Shown here: positions 1 through 5,859 of the stretch, piece after piece
How positions within the stretch are numbered: position 1 is the first letter of the stretch
Layout: every line of letters begins with the position of its first letter
Source of the DNA: Bordetella parapertussis
GTDB taxonomy: Bacteria; Pseudomonadota; Gammaproteobacteria; Burkholderiales; Burkholderiaceae_B
DNA: 5,859 nt
Direction of reading: 5' to 3'
Assembly (NCBI GenBank): GCA_945868195.1
Contig: CAMBLP010000130.1
Coordinates: 1 to 5,859, forward strand
Program-made: the position numbers and the translations under genes
The notes under the pieces: model-generated
Database searches by the model: none
What the model was told of the DNA's origin: nothing
The model's input: only the letters and a program-made list of their open reading frames with translations

Positions 1-449
1 AGGCCGTTAAGCGTGGCACGAACCATGTTGTAAGGGTTGCTCGAACCGAGGCTTTTTGCCACGACGTTACGCACACCCATCACATCAAAAATAGCGCGCA
101 TTGGGCCACCGGCAATCACGCCAGTACCTTCAGCAGCAGGCGAAATCAGCACTGTTGACGCACCATGCTTGCCAACGACCGTATGGTGGAGCGTGCCGTT
201 CTTGAGAGCAACTTTGAACAGTTCGCGACGCGCCTGCTCCATTGCTTTTTGAACTGCCACGGGCACTTCACGCGCCTTACCCTTTCCCATACCGACTCGA
301 CCATCGCCATCACCGACCACGGTCAGTGCGGCAAAACTCATGGTACGACCACCTTTAACGACTTTGCTGACGCGGTTTACCGCGATCATCTTTTCGCGAA
401 GACCGTCATCACGCTCTTCAGGAGCGTTCTTGCGTTGTTCTTTAGCCAT
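1..449 (-). CDS. rpsE: 30S ribosomal protein S5, C-terminus cut off by the window edge
   Basis: S5 is a 30S subunit protein near the decoding centre that contributes to translational accuracy and to the mRNA entry region. The reading frame starts at the ATG at 447-449 ([20 protein letters not shown]) and stays open to the left edge, giving 149 residues. The double-stranded RNA-binding-type N-terminal domain is visible at about residues 20-85, with [12 protein letters not shown] (24-35), the glycine-rich [18 protein letters not shown] (46-63) and [13 protein letters not shown] (107-119). The last visible residues, NMVRATLNG, match the family shortly before its C-terminus. S5 is usually about 165-175 residues, so roughly 20 residues lie outside the window. 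A GAGGAA Shine-Dalgarno lies just upstream. The gene follows rplR by 15 bases as the downstream end of the visible spc operon. Identity is secure. Confidence 0.98.
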   Translation of the reverse strand, partial: MAKEQRKNAPEERDDGLREKMIAVNRVSKVVKGGRTMSFAALTVVGDGDGRVGMGKGKAREVPVAVQKAMEQARRELFKVALKNGTLHHTVVGKHGASTVLISPAAEGTGVIAGGPMRAIFDVMGVRNVVAKSLGSSNPYNMVRATLNG

Positions 450-464
450 TTGACTGTTCCTCGC

Positions 465-830
465 TTAAAACTTCAGACCGGCTTCACGCGCGGCATCGGC
501 CAAGGCTTTTACACGGCCGTGGTAACGGAAACCTGAACGATCGAAAGCAACAAGCTCAATACCAGCAGCCTTTGCTTTCTCTGCCACGCGCTTACCAATC
601 AATGTGGCAGCGGCTACATTGCCACCCACACCTGACTGACCTGCGAGTTGCTGACGCACTTCTGGCTCAACGGTCGATGCCGATACCAAAATGCGGTCGC
701 CTTCGGGCGAAATAATGTTTGCATAAATGTGCAGATTCGAGCGGAAAACCTGGAGGCGATTAACTCGCAACTCAGCGATTTTCTTACGCGTCGGAACAGC
801 ACGACGCAAACGGGAAATTTTTTTGTCCAT
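465..830 (-). CDS. rplR: 50S ribosomal protein L18
   Basis: L18 binds 5S rRNA together with L5 and helps fix 5S rRNA in the central protuberance of the large subunit. The 121-residue product has normal family length. It has the basic N-terminus [20 protein letters not shown], the [16 protein letters not shown] strand segment (25-40), [19 protein letters not shown] (69-87) and the conserved C-terminal block beginning [20 protein letters not shown] (95-114). The start ATG has an AAGGA Shine-Dalgarno upstream. The gap to rplF is 21 bases, the longest inside this spc cluster and one of the few junctions where the stop codon does not overlap the next ribosome binding site. Nothing in it is unusual. 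Confidence 0.98.
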   Translation of the reverse strand: MDKKISRLRRAVPTRKKIAELRVNRLQVFRSNLHIYANIISPEGDRILVSASTVEPEVRQQLAGQSGVGGNVAAATLIGKRVAEKAKAAGIELVAFDRSGFRYHGRVKALADAAREAGLKF

Positions 831-851
831 GATCTTTCCTTGTTTGCGCGA

Positions 852-1385
852 TTATTTCTTCTTGGTTTCTTTGATGATGACGTGCTCATCGACGTAACGC
901 ACACCCTTGCCTTTGTAAGGCTCAGGAGGACGATATGCGCGAATTTCAGCAGCCACTTGCCCAACCACTTGCTTGTCCGAACCCTTGAGAATAATTTCTG
1001 TCTGAGTTGGGCATTCGGCTTTTACGCCGGCTGGCATGGGATGAACAACATCATGTGAAAAACCAAGTTGCAATTTGATCGCGTTACCCTGGAGAGCGGC
1101 GCGGTAACCCACGCCAACCAGAGTCAACTTACGCTCGAAGCCTTTGCTGACGCCAACAACCATGTTCGCAACAAGTGCGCGCAGAGTTCCAGACATTGCT
1201 TTAGCTTCGCGGGAGTCATTCGCAACGATAAAAGAAAGCTTTCCGCCATCTTCGTTGACAATGACATTACCAATTAGCGTCTGGCTCAATGTTCCCAAAG
1301 GTCCTTTTACGGAGATTTGGTTAGCAGTGATTGTTGCCTCAACGCCTTTTGGCAATTCGACTGGGTATTTAGCAATACGTGACAT
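852..1385 (-). CDS. rplF: 50S ribosomal protein L6
   Basis: L6 binds 23S rRNA near the sarcin-ricin loop and the L7/L12 stalk base, where elongation factors act. The 177 residues match the usual bacterial length. Two tandem L6 folds are expected: an N-terminal copy (about 1-82) opening [15 protein letters not shown] and a C-terminal copy (about 83-177). The C-terminal copy carries LVGVGYRA (89-96), the hydrophobic [13 protein letters not shown] (108-120) and the hallmark [13 protein letters not shown] (152-164) before a lysine-rich tail. The ATG at 1383-1385 lies next to an AAGGAG Shine-Dalgarno that overlaps the rpsH stop codon, suggesting coupled translation. It sits between rpsH and rplR as in other spc operons. 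Confidence 0.98.
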   Translation of the reverse strand: MSRIAKYPVELPKGVEATITANQISVKGPLGTLSQTLIGNVIVNEDGGKLSFIVANDSREAKAMSGTLRALVANMVVGVSKGFERKLTLVGVGYRAALQGNAIKLQLGFSHDVVHPMPAGVKAECPTQTEIILKGSDKQVVGQVAAEIRAYRPPEPYKGKGVRYVDEHVIIKETKKK

Positions 1386-1397
1386 TTGATAATCTCC

Positions 1398-1793
1398 TTA
1401 AGCCACGTAGCAGAGGACTTCGCCACCCACGCCATTGGCGCGCGCTTTGCGATCAGTCATCACACCACGTGAAGTGGAGACAATAGCCACACCCAGGCCG
1501 TTCATCACCTGAGGAATGCTTCCGTTACCTTTGTAAATACGCAAGCCAGGGCGCGAAACACGTTCAATGCGCTCGATGACTGGACGACCAGCGTAATACT
1601 TTAGGGTGATTTCAAGTTCAGGCTTTTGGGCCGTACCTTTAATCGTAAAACCGTCAACATAGCCTTCATCCTGAAGCACGGCAGCAATGGCTACCTTGAG
1701 CTTGGAGGAGGGCATGGTCACCGATGTTTTGTCTACCTGCTGCGCATTACGAATGCGTGTCAGCATATCGGCGATAGGGTCGCTCATGCTCAT
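1398..1793 (-). CDS. rpsH: 30S ribosomal protein S8
   Basis: S8 is a primary 16S rRNA-binding protein of the 30S platform. In Escherichia coli it also represses the spc operon by binding its mRNA near the rplE start. The 131-residue product shows the N-terminal [15 protein letters not shown] (5-19), the central [14 protein letters not shown] (76-89) and the C-terminal signature [18 protein letters not shown] (101-118) followed by GGEVLCYVA. Two in-frame ATGs are possible, at 1791-1793 and 1785-1787. The AGGAG at 1802-1806 is 8 bases from the first and 14 from the second, so the first is preferred, giving [10 protein letters not shown]. The AGGAG overlaps the TAG stop of rpsN (1805-1807). Confidence 0.97.
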   Translation of the reverse strand: MSMSDPIADMLTRIRNAQQVDKTSVTMPSSKLKVAIAAVLQDEGYVDGFTIKGTAQKPELEITLKYYAGRPVIERIERVSRPGLRIYKGNGSIPQVMNGLGVAIVSTSRGVMTDRKARANGVGGEVLCYVA

Positions 1794-1804
1794 ATTTTAT
1801 TCTC

Positions 1805-2110
1805 CTACCAGCTAGCTTTGGTCATGCCGGGAATTTCACCCTTCATAGCCAATTCGCGTAGTTTCATACGGCCAAGTCCGAATTTGCTGAACACGCCACG
1901 CGCACGTCCTGTTATCGCACAGCGATTACGCTGACGACTTGGGCTCGAATTACGTGGAAGTTGCTGAAATTTCAGCCGCGCTTCGTAGCGCTCTTCGTCG
2001 GTCTTGGATGAATCATCGATAATCGCCTTGAGAGCAGCGCGCTTTGCAGCAAATTTCTCTGCAGTCATTTTGCGCTTGATGTCACGATTAATCATTGAAA
2101 GTTTAGCCAC
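1805..2110 (-). CDS. rpsN: 30S ribosomal protein S14, zinc-independent long form
   Basis: S14 is a late-assembling protein of the 30S head. The product is 101 residues, the long form typical of proteobacteria. It has only one cysteine (in [12 protein letters not shown]) and no CxxC pairs, so it should not bind zinc, unlike the short S14 type. The conserved C-terminal half is [20 protein letters not shown] (74-93) and then PGMTKASW. The start codon is GTG (2108-2110), encoding the family N-terminus [14 protein letters not shown]. The AAGGAG at 2118-2123, 7 bases upstream, supports this start. The first in-frame ATG is codon 6 and would remove conserved residues. The AAGGAG overlaps the TAA stop of rplE. 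Confidence 0.97.
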   Translation of the reverse strand: MAKLSMINRDIKRKMTAEKFAAKRAALKAIIDDSSKTDEERYEARLKFQQLPRNSSPSRQRNRCAITGRARGVFSKFGLGRMKLRELAMKGEIPGMTKASW

Positions 2111-2124
2111 GTCTGCGCTCCTTA
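2111..2124 (-). promoter_or_regulatory. Ribosome binding site that fixes the GTG start of rpsN
   Basis: On the minus strand the sequence TAAGGAG (2118-2124) combines the rplE stop codon with an ideal AAGGAG Shine-Dalgarno. Seven bases separate it from the GTG at 2108-2110. This spacing selects GTG rather than the ATG five codons further in. The overlap suggests that ribosomes ending rplE can reinitiate on rpsN. Confidence 0.8.
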
Positions 2125-2661
2125 GTTGCGGAACGGGAAGCTAAAGGCTGTTAACAGCGCCTTGGCTTCTTCGTCTGTCTTAGCGGACGTGGTGATGCTG
2201 ATATTCATCCCACGCAACACGTCGATTTTGTCGTATTCAATTTCGGGGAAAATGATCTGCTCTTTCACCCCGATGTTGTAATTGCCACGACCGTCAAACG
2301 CACGACCTGAAATGCCACGGAAGTCACGCACGCGCGGCAATGCCACGGATACCAGACGATCGAGGAATTCATACATACGCTGACCGCGCAATGTCACCAT
2401 ACAACCAATTGGATAGTCTTCGCGGATTTTGAAGCCTGCGATCGCCTTTTTGGTTTTGGTAATCACTGGCTTTTGACCGGCAATTTTTGTCAGATCAGAG
2501 ACAGCATGATCAATGACTTTTTTATCAGCAACGGCTTCGGAGACGCCCATGTTCAGGGTGACTTTTGTGACGCGTGGAACCTGCATCACACTCTTGTAAC
2601 CGAACTGCTCTGTCAATGCAGGAGCAATTTTTTGTAAGTAGAGTTCTTGGAAACGAGACAT
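2122..2661 (-). CDS. rplE: 50S ribosomal protein L5
   Basis: L5 binds 5S rRNA with L18 and forms an intersubunit contact with the P-site tRNA region in the central protuberance. The 179-residue length is normal. Conserved features include [14 protein letters not shown] (27-40), the family signature [20 protein letters not shown] (57-76), [17 protein letters not shown] (77-93), [19 protein letters not shown] (110-128) and a C-terminal [20 protein letters not shown] (151-170). The start is ATG at 2659-2661 with an AGGGG-type Shine-Dalgarno that overlaps the rplX stop codon. In E. coli the S8 translational operator lies near this start; I could not recognise an equivalent by eye. Confidence 0.98.
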   Translation of the reverse strand: MSRFQELYLQKIAPALTEQFGYKSVMQVPRVTKVTLNMGVSEAVADKKVIDHAVSDLTKIAGQKPVITKTKKAIAGFKIREDYPIGCMVTLRGQRMYEFLDRLVSVALPRVRDFRGISGRAFDGRGNYNIGVKEQIIFPEIEYDKIDVLRGMNISITTSAKTDEEAKALLTAFSFPFRN

Positions 2662-2673
2662 TTTATTCGCCCC

Positions 2674-2994
2674 TTAAGCTTTCGCGCCAACGGTCTCGCC
2701 GTTGGAACGAAAAATACGCACGTTGCGACCGTCTACTTCTTTGAACCCAACCCGATCACCTTTGCCGGTTGCTGGATTGAAGAGCGCAATGTTCGAGATA
2801 TGGATCGGCATTGTCTTTTCGATAATGCCGCCTGTTGTTCCTTGCATCGGATTTGGCTTGACGTGCTTTTTGACCATATTGATGCCTTCAACCAATACAT
2901 GGTCTTCATCAAGACGGGCCACCACAGTGCCGCGACGCTTTTTGTCACGTCCTGTCAGCACGACGACTTCGTCGCCTTTACGGATTTTGTTCAT
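2674..2994 (-). CDS. rplX: 50S ribosomal protein L24
   Basis: L24 is an early assembly-initiator protein that binds the 5' region of 23S rRNA. The 106-residue product starts [20 protein letters not shown], a KOW motif occupying about residues 5-32. It is followed by the L24 core [16 protein letters not shown] (34-49), [17 protein letters not shown] (55-71) and the [18 protein letters not shown] segment (79-96). The ATG at 2992-2994 has an AAGGAG at 3002-3007 that shares bases with the rplN TAA stop (3006-3008). The gap to rplN is 11 bases. It is ordinary in length and content. Confidence 0.98.
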   Translation of the reverse strand: MNKIRKGDEVVVLTGRDKKRRGTVVARLDEDHVLVEGINMVKKHVKPNPMQGTTGGIIEKTMPIHISNIALFNPATGKGDRVGFKEVDGRNVRIFRSNGETVGAKA

Positions 2995-3005
2995 TTACGG
3001 GCTCC

Positions 3006-3374
3006 TTACAGCACTTCGGGCGCCAGGGACACGATCTTCATGAACTTTTCGCCACGCAATTCGCGCGTAACGGGTCCAAAGATACGCGTGCCAATGGGCT
3101 CGAGTTTGGCGTTGAGCAAAACGGTAGCATTGCCACCGAAGCGAATACGTGAACCGTCTTTACGACGAACGCCATGTGCCGTACGAACGACAACAGCGTT
3201 ATAAATTTCGCCTTTCTTGACACGGCCGCGTGGGGCAGCATCCTTGACGGTAACCTTGATAACATCGCCGATAGCGGCATAGCGGCGCTTTGAGCCGCCT
3301 AGCACCTTGATGCACATGACTGAGCGTGCGCCAGTGTTATCGGCCACGTCTAGCGTGGTCTGCATTTGGATCAT
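3006..3374 (-). CDS. rplN: 50S ribosomal protein L14, first gene of the spc operon
   Basis: L14 is a 23S rRNA-binding protein at the subunit interface that takes part in bridging to 16S rRNA. The 122-residue product closely follows the family throughout: [20 protein letters not shown] at the start, [17 protein letters not shown] (21-37), the L14 signature region [17 protein letters not shown] (59-75) continuing through [11 protein letters not shown], and [14 protein letters not shown] (94-107) before [12 protein letters not shown]. An AGGA at 3381-3384 lies 6 bases before the ATG. It is the first minus-strand gene after the divergent dehydrogenase, so its transcription must begin in the 3375-3660 region or beyond. 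No other gene precedes it on its strand until rpsQ. Confidence 0.98.
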   Translation of the reverse strand: MIQMQTTLDVADNTGARSVMCIKVLGGSKRRYAAIGDVIKVTVKDAAPRGRVKKGEIYNAVVVRTAHGVRRKDGSRIRFGGNATVLLNAKLEPIGTRIFGPVTRELRGEKFMKIVSLAPEVL

Positions 3375-3563
3375 GATTTTTCCTGTTCCAACTTAACCAA
3401 AAGAACGACATGCCTCAGGCTTGCAGCTCAATCAGTCAGTTTTGGTCCCGTTAGGTGCCACAGAGCACCCTGGGTTGAAATCTGCTAATTATTCCTTGGT
3501 TCGTACTATGTATTTCAGCAATTTGGCTTTAAATACTCAATGCGAATTGCGGGAAAGTTGTGC

Positions 3564-3592
3564 AGTATATCCTAGTATTTTTTTTTGTGCAA
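3564..3592 (-). promoter_or_regulatory. Candidate sigma-70-type promoter for the spc operon
   Basis: Read on the minus strand, TTGCAC (3587-3592) and TATACT (3564-3569) are separated by exactly 17 bases. The -10 matches the consensus at five of six positions; the -35 has the TTG core only. The 20-25 bases upstream of the -35 are A/T-rich, resembling an UP element. Transcription would start near 3557 and give rplN a leader of about 180 bases. It is the best pair I found on this strand between the dehydrogenase start and rplN. E. coli also has its spc promoter between rpsQ and rplN. Confidence 0.5.
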
Positions 3593-3617
3593 GTCTGTTT
3601 AAGATATGTCATATTAT
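3588..3617 (+). promoter_or_regulatory. Weak candidate promoter for the aldehyde dehydrogenase gene
   Basis: TATTAT at 3612-3617 is a reasonable -10 and would give a leader of about 37 bases before the ATG at 3661. No good -35 lies at the right distance: TGCAAG at 3588-3593, with an 18-base spacer, is poor, and TTGTGC at 3585-3590 is 21 bases away. The gene may need an activator or use a different sigma factor. The elements lie beside the candidate minus-strand spc promoter, so the two could interfere. Confidence 0.25.
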
Positions 3618-3660
3618 CTACCTACCGTTCATGCCTTTTTATTGTCGTATTGGAAACCTT

Positions 3661-5088
3661 ATGTACCCCAAACAGTTTTTGTATATCAATGGTGAGTTTA
3701 TCTCCGGCGAAGGCCGTCAGACCCAGACCATCATCAATCCTGCTACTCAGGAAGTCCTTGGTCATCTCCCACATGCTAGCCAGGCCGATCTTGACATGGC
3801 ACTTCAGTCTGCTGAGTTGGCTTTTGCAAGCTGGAAAAAGTCCTCGCCCATGGATCGCTCGGCTATTTTGCGTAAGGTTGGTCAGCTTACTCGCGACCGC
3901 GCACAAGAAATTGCCCGCAATATGACGCTCGATCAAGGCAAACCCCTCGCGGAAGCTCTTGGGGAGGTTGTTGGCTGCGCGGACCACTGCGATTGGCATG
4001 CTGAGGAATGTCGCCGTATTTATGGTCGCGTCGTTTTGCCTAGAAATCCTGACGTTCGTCAGCTTGTTTTGAAAGAGCCCATTGGTGTTTGTGTCGCCTT
4101 CACTCCTTGGAATTTCCCTTATAACCAGGCTATTCGTAAAATTTGTGCTGCTGTTGGAGCGGGTTGTACGGTTATTCTCAAAGGCCCCGAAGATTCTCCA
4201 AGCGCAGTCATGGCGATTGCTCAAATGTTTCACGATGCGGGCCTTCCTCCTGGCGTGTTGAGTCTTGTTTGGGGTGAGCCTGCCAAGGTTTCTGACTATT
4301 TGATTCGGTCGCCTATTAGCCGCAAAGTTTCGTTTACTGGCTCGGTCCCTGTTGGCAAGCAGCTTGCAGCCCTTGCCGGTGCCCATATGAAGCGTGTGAC
4401 CATGGAGCTTGGTGGCCACTCGCCCGTCATCGTTTTTGAAGATGCAGATATTGATCGCGCTGCCACCATGCTTGCGAAATTCAAAATCAGAAATGCTGGT
4501 CAGGTTTGTGTATCCCCAACGCGCTTTTATGTTCAGAAAAAAGCCTACGATAAGTTTCTCGCCAAGTTTCTTGATGTTCTCAAGAGCGTCAAAATTGGTA
4601 ATGGCTTGGATGAAGGCGTTGAGATGGGACCTCTCGCCCATGAGCGCCGTGTCCCTGCTCTCAGCAGATTTGTCGAGGATGCGCGTAAACGAGGTGCAAC
4701 AATCGAGCTTGGTGGTGACGCGATGAGTGGTAAAGGTTTCTTCTTTCCACCCACAGTCATTACTGGCCTGAAAGATGACGCATTATTGATGACCGAAGAG
4801 CCTTTTGGTCCGATTGCACCCATCGTGCCTTTTGATAATATCGACGAGGTCATTACCCGTGCTAACAGCTTGCCATTTGGGCTGTCTTCTTACATCTTTA
4901 CCAACTCTCTACAAACTGCCACAAAGATTTCAAATTCTATTGAAGCAGGTATGGTCAACATTAATCATTTTGGTAGCGCTTTGCCAGAAACACCCTTTGG
5001 TGGAATCAAGGATAGCGGCATTGGAAGTGAAGGTGGTTCAGAAACATTTGATGGATACCTCGTCACCAAGTTTGTGACTCACATTTAA
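3661..5088 (+). CDS. NAD(P)-dependent aldehyde dehydrogenase, succinate / alpha-ketoglutarate semialdehyde type
   Basis: This 475-residue cytosolic aldehyde dehydrogenase should oxidise an aldehyde to a carboxylate with NAD(P)+. Catalytic residues are present: Asn151 in FTPWNFP, Glu249 in MELGGHSP and the nucleophile Cys283 in [12 protein letters not shown]. Cofactor-site features are LKGPEDSP with Lys174 and Glu177, FTGSVPVG (225-232) and TEEPFGP (378-384). The ends ([16 protein letters not shown] and [14 protein letters not shown] plus YLVTK) are typical of a full-length enzyme. As I recall the sequences, [30 protein letters not shown] and the SGIGSEGG tail resemble alpha-ketoglutarate semialdehyde dehydrogenase of Azospirillum arabinose catabolism; related GabD-type enzymes act on succinate semialdehyde. 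The true substrate cannot be read from the sequence. The start at 3661 fits the family N-terminus; its Shine-Dalgarno (GGAAA, 3652-3656) is weak. The frame is open upstream to 3421, with ATGs at 3421, 3511, 3631 and others. The gene stands alone between two ribosomal operons. Confidence 0.93.
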   Translation: MYPKQFLYINGEFISGEGRQTQTIINPATQEVLGHLPHASQADLDMALQSAELAFASWKKSSPMDRSAILRKVGQLTRDRAQEIARNMTLDQGKPLAEALGEVVGCADHCDWHAEECRRIYGRVVLPRNPDVRQLVLKEPIGVCVAFTPWNFPYNQAIRKICAAVGAGCTVILKGPEDSPSAVMAIAQMFHDAGLPPGVLSLVWGEPAKVSDYLIRSPISRKVSFTGSVPVGKQLAALAGAHMKRVTMELGGHSPVIVFEDADIDRAATMLAKFKIRNAGQVCVSPTRFYVQKKAYDKFLAKFLDVLKSVKIGNGLDEGVEMGPLAHERRVPALSRFVEDARKRGATIELGGDAMSGKGFFFPPTVITGLKDDALLMTEEPFGPIAPIVPFDNIDEVITRANSLPFGLSSYIFTNSLQTATKISNSIEAGMVNINHFGSALPETPFGGIKDSGIGSEGGSETFDGYLVTKFVTHI

Positions 5089-5098
5089 TGACTTCGGC

Positions 5099-5119
5099 GT
5101 GCGCTCTTTGTGAGCGCAC
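5099..5119. other. Perfect 8-bp hairpin just after the dehydrogenase stop
   Basis: GTGCGCTC (5099-5106) and GAGCGCAC (5112-5119) form a perfect eight-pair stem with a five-base loop, beginning 10 bases after the TAA of the dehydrogenase gene. No T run follows it on the plus strand (AATAAAAAA follows), so on its own it is not a classical terminator. It may protect the 3' end of the dehydrogenase mRNA or assist the terminator next to it. Confidence 0.65.
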
Positions 5120-5160
5120 AATAAAAAACGCGACGATAAACTCGGCGCGTTTTTTTATTG
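5119..5160. terminator. Bidirectional intrinsic terminator between the dehydrogenase gene and rpsQ
   Basis: The two arms CAATAAAAAACGCG (5119-5132) and CGCGTTTTTTTATTG (5146-5160) are inverted copies apart from one extra T. The CGCG stem extends inward, across one A-G mismatch, with CG/CG pairs to a seven-base loop (5136-5142). On the plus strand a run of seven T (5150-5156) follows the stem, stopping dehydrogenase transcription. On the minus strand the stem is followed by six T (the A run 5123-5128), stopping S10 operon transcription after rpsQ. The symmetrical A-stem-T form and the position between convergent genes are what a shared terminator looks like. Confidence 0.85.
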
Positions 5161-5171
5161 CAGTTCGGACG

Positions 5172-5450
5172 TTAGATTTCGCGAGCTGCTTCGATCAATT
5201 TCGTTGCTGTCCAAGATTTGGAGCGCGAAATGGGTCGGCCTTCTGCGATTTCAACCGTATCGCCTTCGTTGTACTGATTGGTTTCGTCATGCGCCTTGTA
5301 TTTTGCAGAGCGCATGATGATCTTGCCAAGCATTGGATGCTTAACACGACGCTCGACCAGCACCACGATAGTTTTATCCATCTTGTTGCTAACGACCTTA
5401 CCAACCAATGTACGCTGACGCTTTGGTTTTGTAGCTTGAGCTGTGGTCAT
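5172..5450 (-). CDS. rpsQ: 30S ribosomal protein S17, last gene of the S10 operon
   Basis: S17 is a primary 16S rRNA-binding protein of the 30S body. The 92-residue product has a short lysine/arginine-rich N-terminal extension ([20 protein letters not shown]) before the OB-fold core, which begins near residue 14. Conserved stretches are [18 protein letters not shown] (22-39), YKAHDE (51-56) and the family signature [18 protein letters not shown] (63-80). The ATG at 5448-5450 follows the TAA of rpmC after one base, so the two are probably translationally coupled. Downstream on its strand there is only the terminator and then the convergent dehydrogenase gene, so this is the functional end of the S10 operon here. 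Confidence 0.98.
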   Translation of the reverse strand: MTTAQATKPKRQRTLVGKVVSNKMDKTIVVLVERRVKHPMLGKIIMRSAKYKAHDETNQYNEGDTVEIAEGRPISRSKSWTATKLIEAAREI

Positions 5451-5451
5451 A

Positions 5452-5643
5452 TTATGATCCCGCCTTCTCAGTCATCAATGTACGTACGCGGGCAATATCG
5501 CGACGCACTTTGCTGATCTGAGTGTGATTGGTGAGCTGCTGAGTAGCCCGCTGCATACGCAGACCGAACTGGGCCTTCAGCAGGCTTTCGAGCTCTTGTC
5601 CGAGCTCAGCGGTTGTTTTTGCACGAAGTTCGCTTGCTTTCAT
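5452..5643 (-). CDS. rpmC: 50S ribosomal protein L29
   Basis: L29 is a small, mostly helical protein beside the polypeptide exit tunnel, contacting L23 and forming part of the docking area for nascent-chain factors. The 63-residue product fits the family: [20 protein letters not shown] forms the first helix, then [19 protein letters not shown] (21-39) and the conserved [12 protein letters not shown] (46-57). The start ATG (5641-5643) has an AAGGA whose first bases belong to the rplP stop codon (TAAGGA). It is flanked by rplP and rpsQ in the usual S10 order. Confidence 0.97.
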   Translation of the reverse strand: MKASELRAKTTAELGQELESLLKAQFGLRMQRATQQLTNHTQISKVRRDIARVRTLMTEKAGS

Positions 5644-5652
5644 ATCGATTCC

Positions 5653-5859
5653 TTAAGATCCGAGGTGACGCGCGACGAACGTTGTGGAGATTGGAAGCTT
5701 AGCAGCGGCAAGGCGAAACGCCTCACGTGCAATTTCTTCACTCACACCTTCCATTTCGTACAACACTTTACCTGGCTGGATTTCAGCAACCCAGTACTCT
5801 GGATTACCTTTACCGTTACCCATCCGCACTTCAGCCGGTTTCTGTGAAATAGGCTTGTC
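5653..5859 (-). CDS. rplP: 50S ribosomal protein L16, N-terminal half outside the window
   Basis: L16 is a large-subunit protein next to the A-site and peptidyl transferase region. Only the last 68 codons and the TAA (5653-5655) are inside the window; the frame is open to the right edge. The visible segment starts [20 protein letters not shown] and continues [39 protein letters not shown] and FVARHLGS, all characteristic of the L16 C-terminal half. Full bacterial L16 is about 137 residues, so about half is missing only because of the window limit. It is followed after nine bases by rpmC. Confidence 0.97.
   Translation of the reverse strand, partial: DKPISQKPAEVRMGNGKGNPEYWVAEIQPGKVLYEMEGVSEEIAREAFRLAAAKLPISTTFVARHLGS

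Larger units (their letters stand above)
3375..3660. other. Divergent control region between rplN and the aldehyde dehydrogenase gene
   Basis: This 286-base stretch contains no convincing gene. It is visibly richer in A and T than the flanking genes, especially from 3481 to 3660, and holds the candidate promoters for both directions. Visible elements are a 9-base T run (3578-3586), two copies of TTGTGCA (3558-3564 and 3585-3591), a short inverted repeat GGTGC/GCACC with a 6-base loop (3454-3458 and 3465-3469) inside the predicted rplN leader, and the small palindrome GCCTCAGGC (3412-3420). The dehydrogenase frame stays open through 3421-3660, but the predicted peptide does not look like any aldehyde dehydrogenase N-terminus, so I treat it as untranslated. 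Confidence 0.7.

Noticed and set aside
165..1389. Several plus-strand open frames opposite rpsE, rplR and rplF
   Set aside because: All are antisense to certain ribosomal protein genes and show no protein family features or convincing ribosome binding sites.
2640..2700. A possible S8-binding mRNA operator near the rplE start, as in E. coli
   Set aside because: I could not see a structure resembling the S8 target helix by eye. A covariance or fold comparison would be needed to claim it.
3412..3420. Palindrome GCCTCAGGC upstream of rplN as an operator
   Set aside because: It is only nine bases, cannot form a hairpin with a one-base loop, and has no second copy in the region.
3421..3660. An 80-codon in-frame extension upstream of the dehydrogenase start
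   Set aside because: The frame is open, but the peptide is cysteine- and aromatic-rich with no aldehyde dehydrogenase character, the DNA is AT-rich, and it would overlap the predicted promoters. The family N-terminus begins at 3661.
3622..4641. A 339-codon open frame on the minus strand, antisense to the dehydrogenase gene
   Set aside because: It lies almost wholly opposite a well-conserved gene, has no recognisable domain, and such antisense frames are common as by-products of codon use on the coding strand.
3375..5171. Insertion of the dehydrogenase segment by a mobile element
   Set aside because: I found no transposase, integrase, terminal inverted repeats or target duplication at either edge of the segment.
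5088..5516. A plus-strand frame of 142 codons whose ATG overlaps the dehydrogenase TAA
   Set aside because: The TAATG overlap looks like coupling, but the frame runs through the terminator and then antisense to rpsQ and rpmC, and its peptide has no recognisable features.

Overview
The window looks like a chromosomal stretch of a proteobacterium, most likely a betaproteobacterium of the order Burkholderiales. This rests on how the ribosomal proteins read: a 101-residue zinc-free S14, the S5, L18 and L16 sequence style, and the S10-spc gene order. No 16S or other decisive marker is present, so the order is inferred and the genus is not called. Base composition is moderate, neither strongly AT- nor GC-rich.

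Layout. Positions 1-3374 carry eight ribosomal protein genes on the minus strand, the spc operon, in transcription order rplN, rplX, rplE, rpsN, rpsH, rplF, rplR, rpsE. The last gene, rpsE, runs off the left edge. Gaps between them are only 11-21 bases, and at most junctions the stop codon of one gene overlaps the Shine-Dalgarno sequence of the next. Positions 5172-5859 carry the end of the S10 operon on the same strand: rplP (C-terminal part only), rpmC and rpsQ.

Between the two operons lies one plus-strand gene (3661-5088) for a complete aldehyde dehydrogenase. It belongs to the succinate semialdehyde / alpha-ketoglutarate semialdehyde dehydrogenase group and has all catalytic residues. It is divergent from rplN, with a 286-base intergenic region that should hold promoters in both directions. 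It is convergent with rpsQ, with an 83-base gap holding a symmetrical hairpin flanked by A and T runs that reads as a bidirectional terminator.

How it works together. The ribosomal genes supply 30S proteins (S5, S8, S14, S17) and 50S proteins (L5, L6, L14, L16, L18, L24, L29). The terminator after rpsQ implies that the spc genes cannot rely on read-through from S10 here and need their own promoter; a good candidate (TTGCAC, 17 bases, TATACT) lies about 190 bases upstream of rplN. The dehydrogenase has no obvious link to translation and looks like a metabolic gene lodged at the natural S10/spc boundary. I found no mobile element, CRISPR, RNA gene or new multi-gene system. The unusual points are the inserted gene, its shared terminator and the divergent control region.
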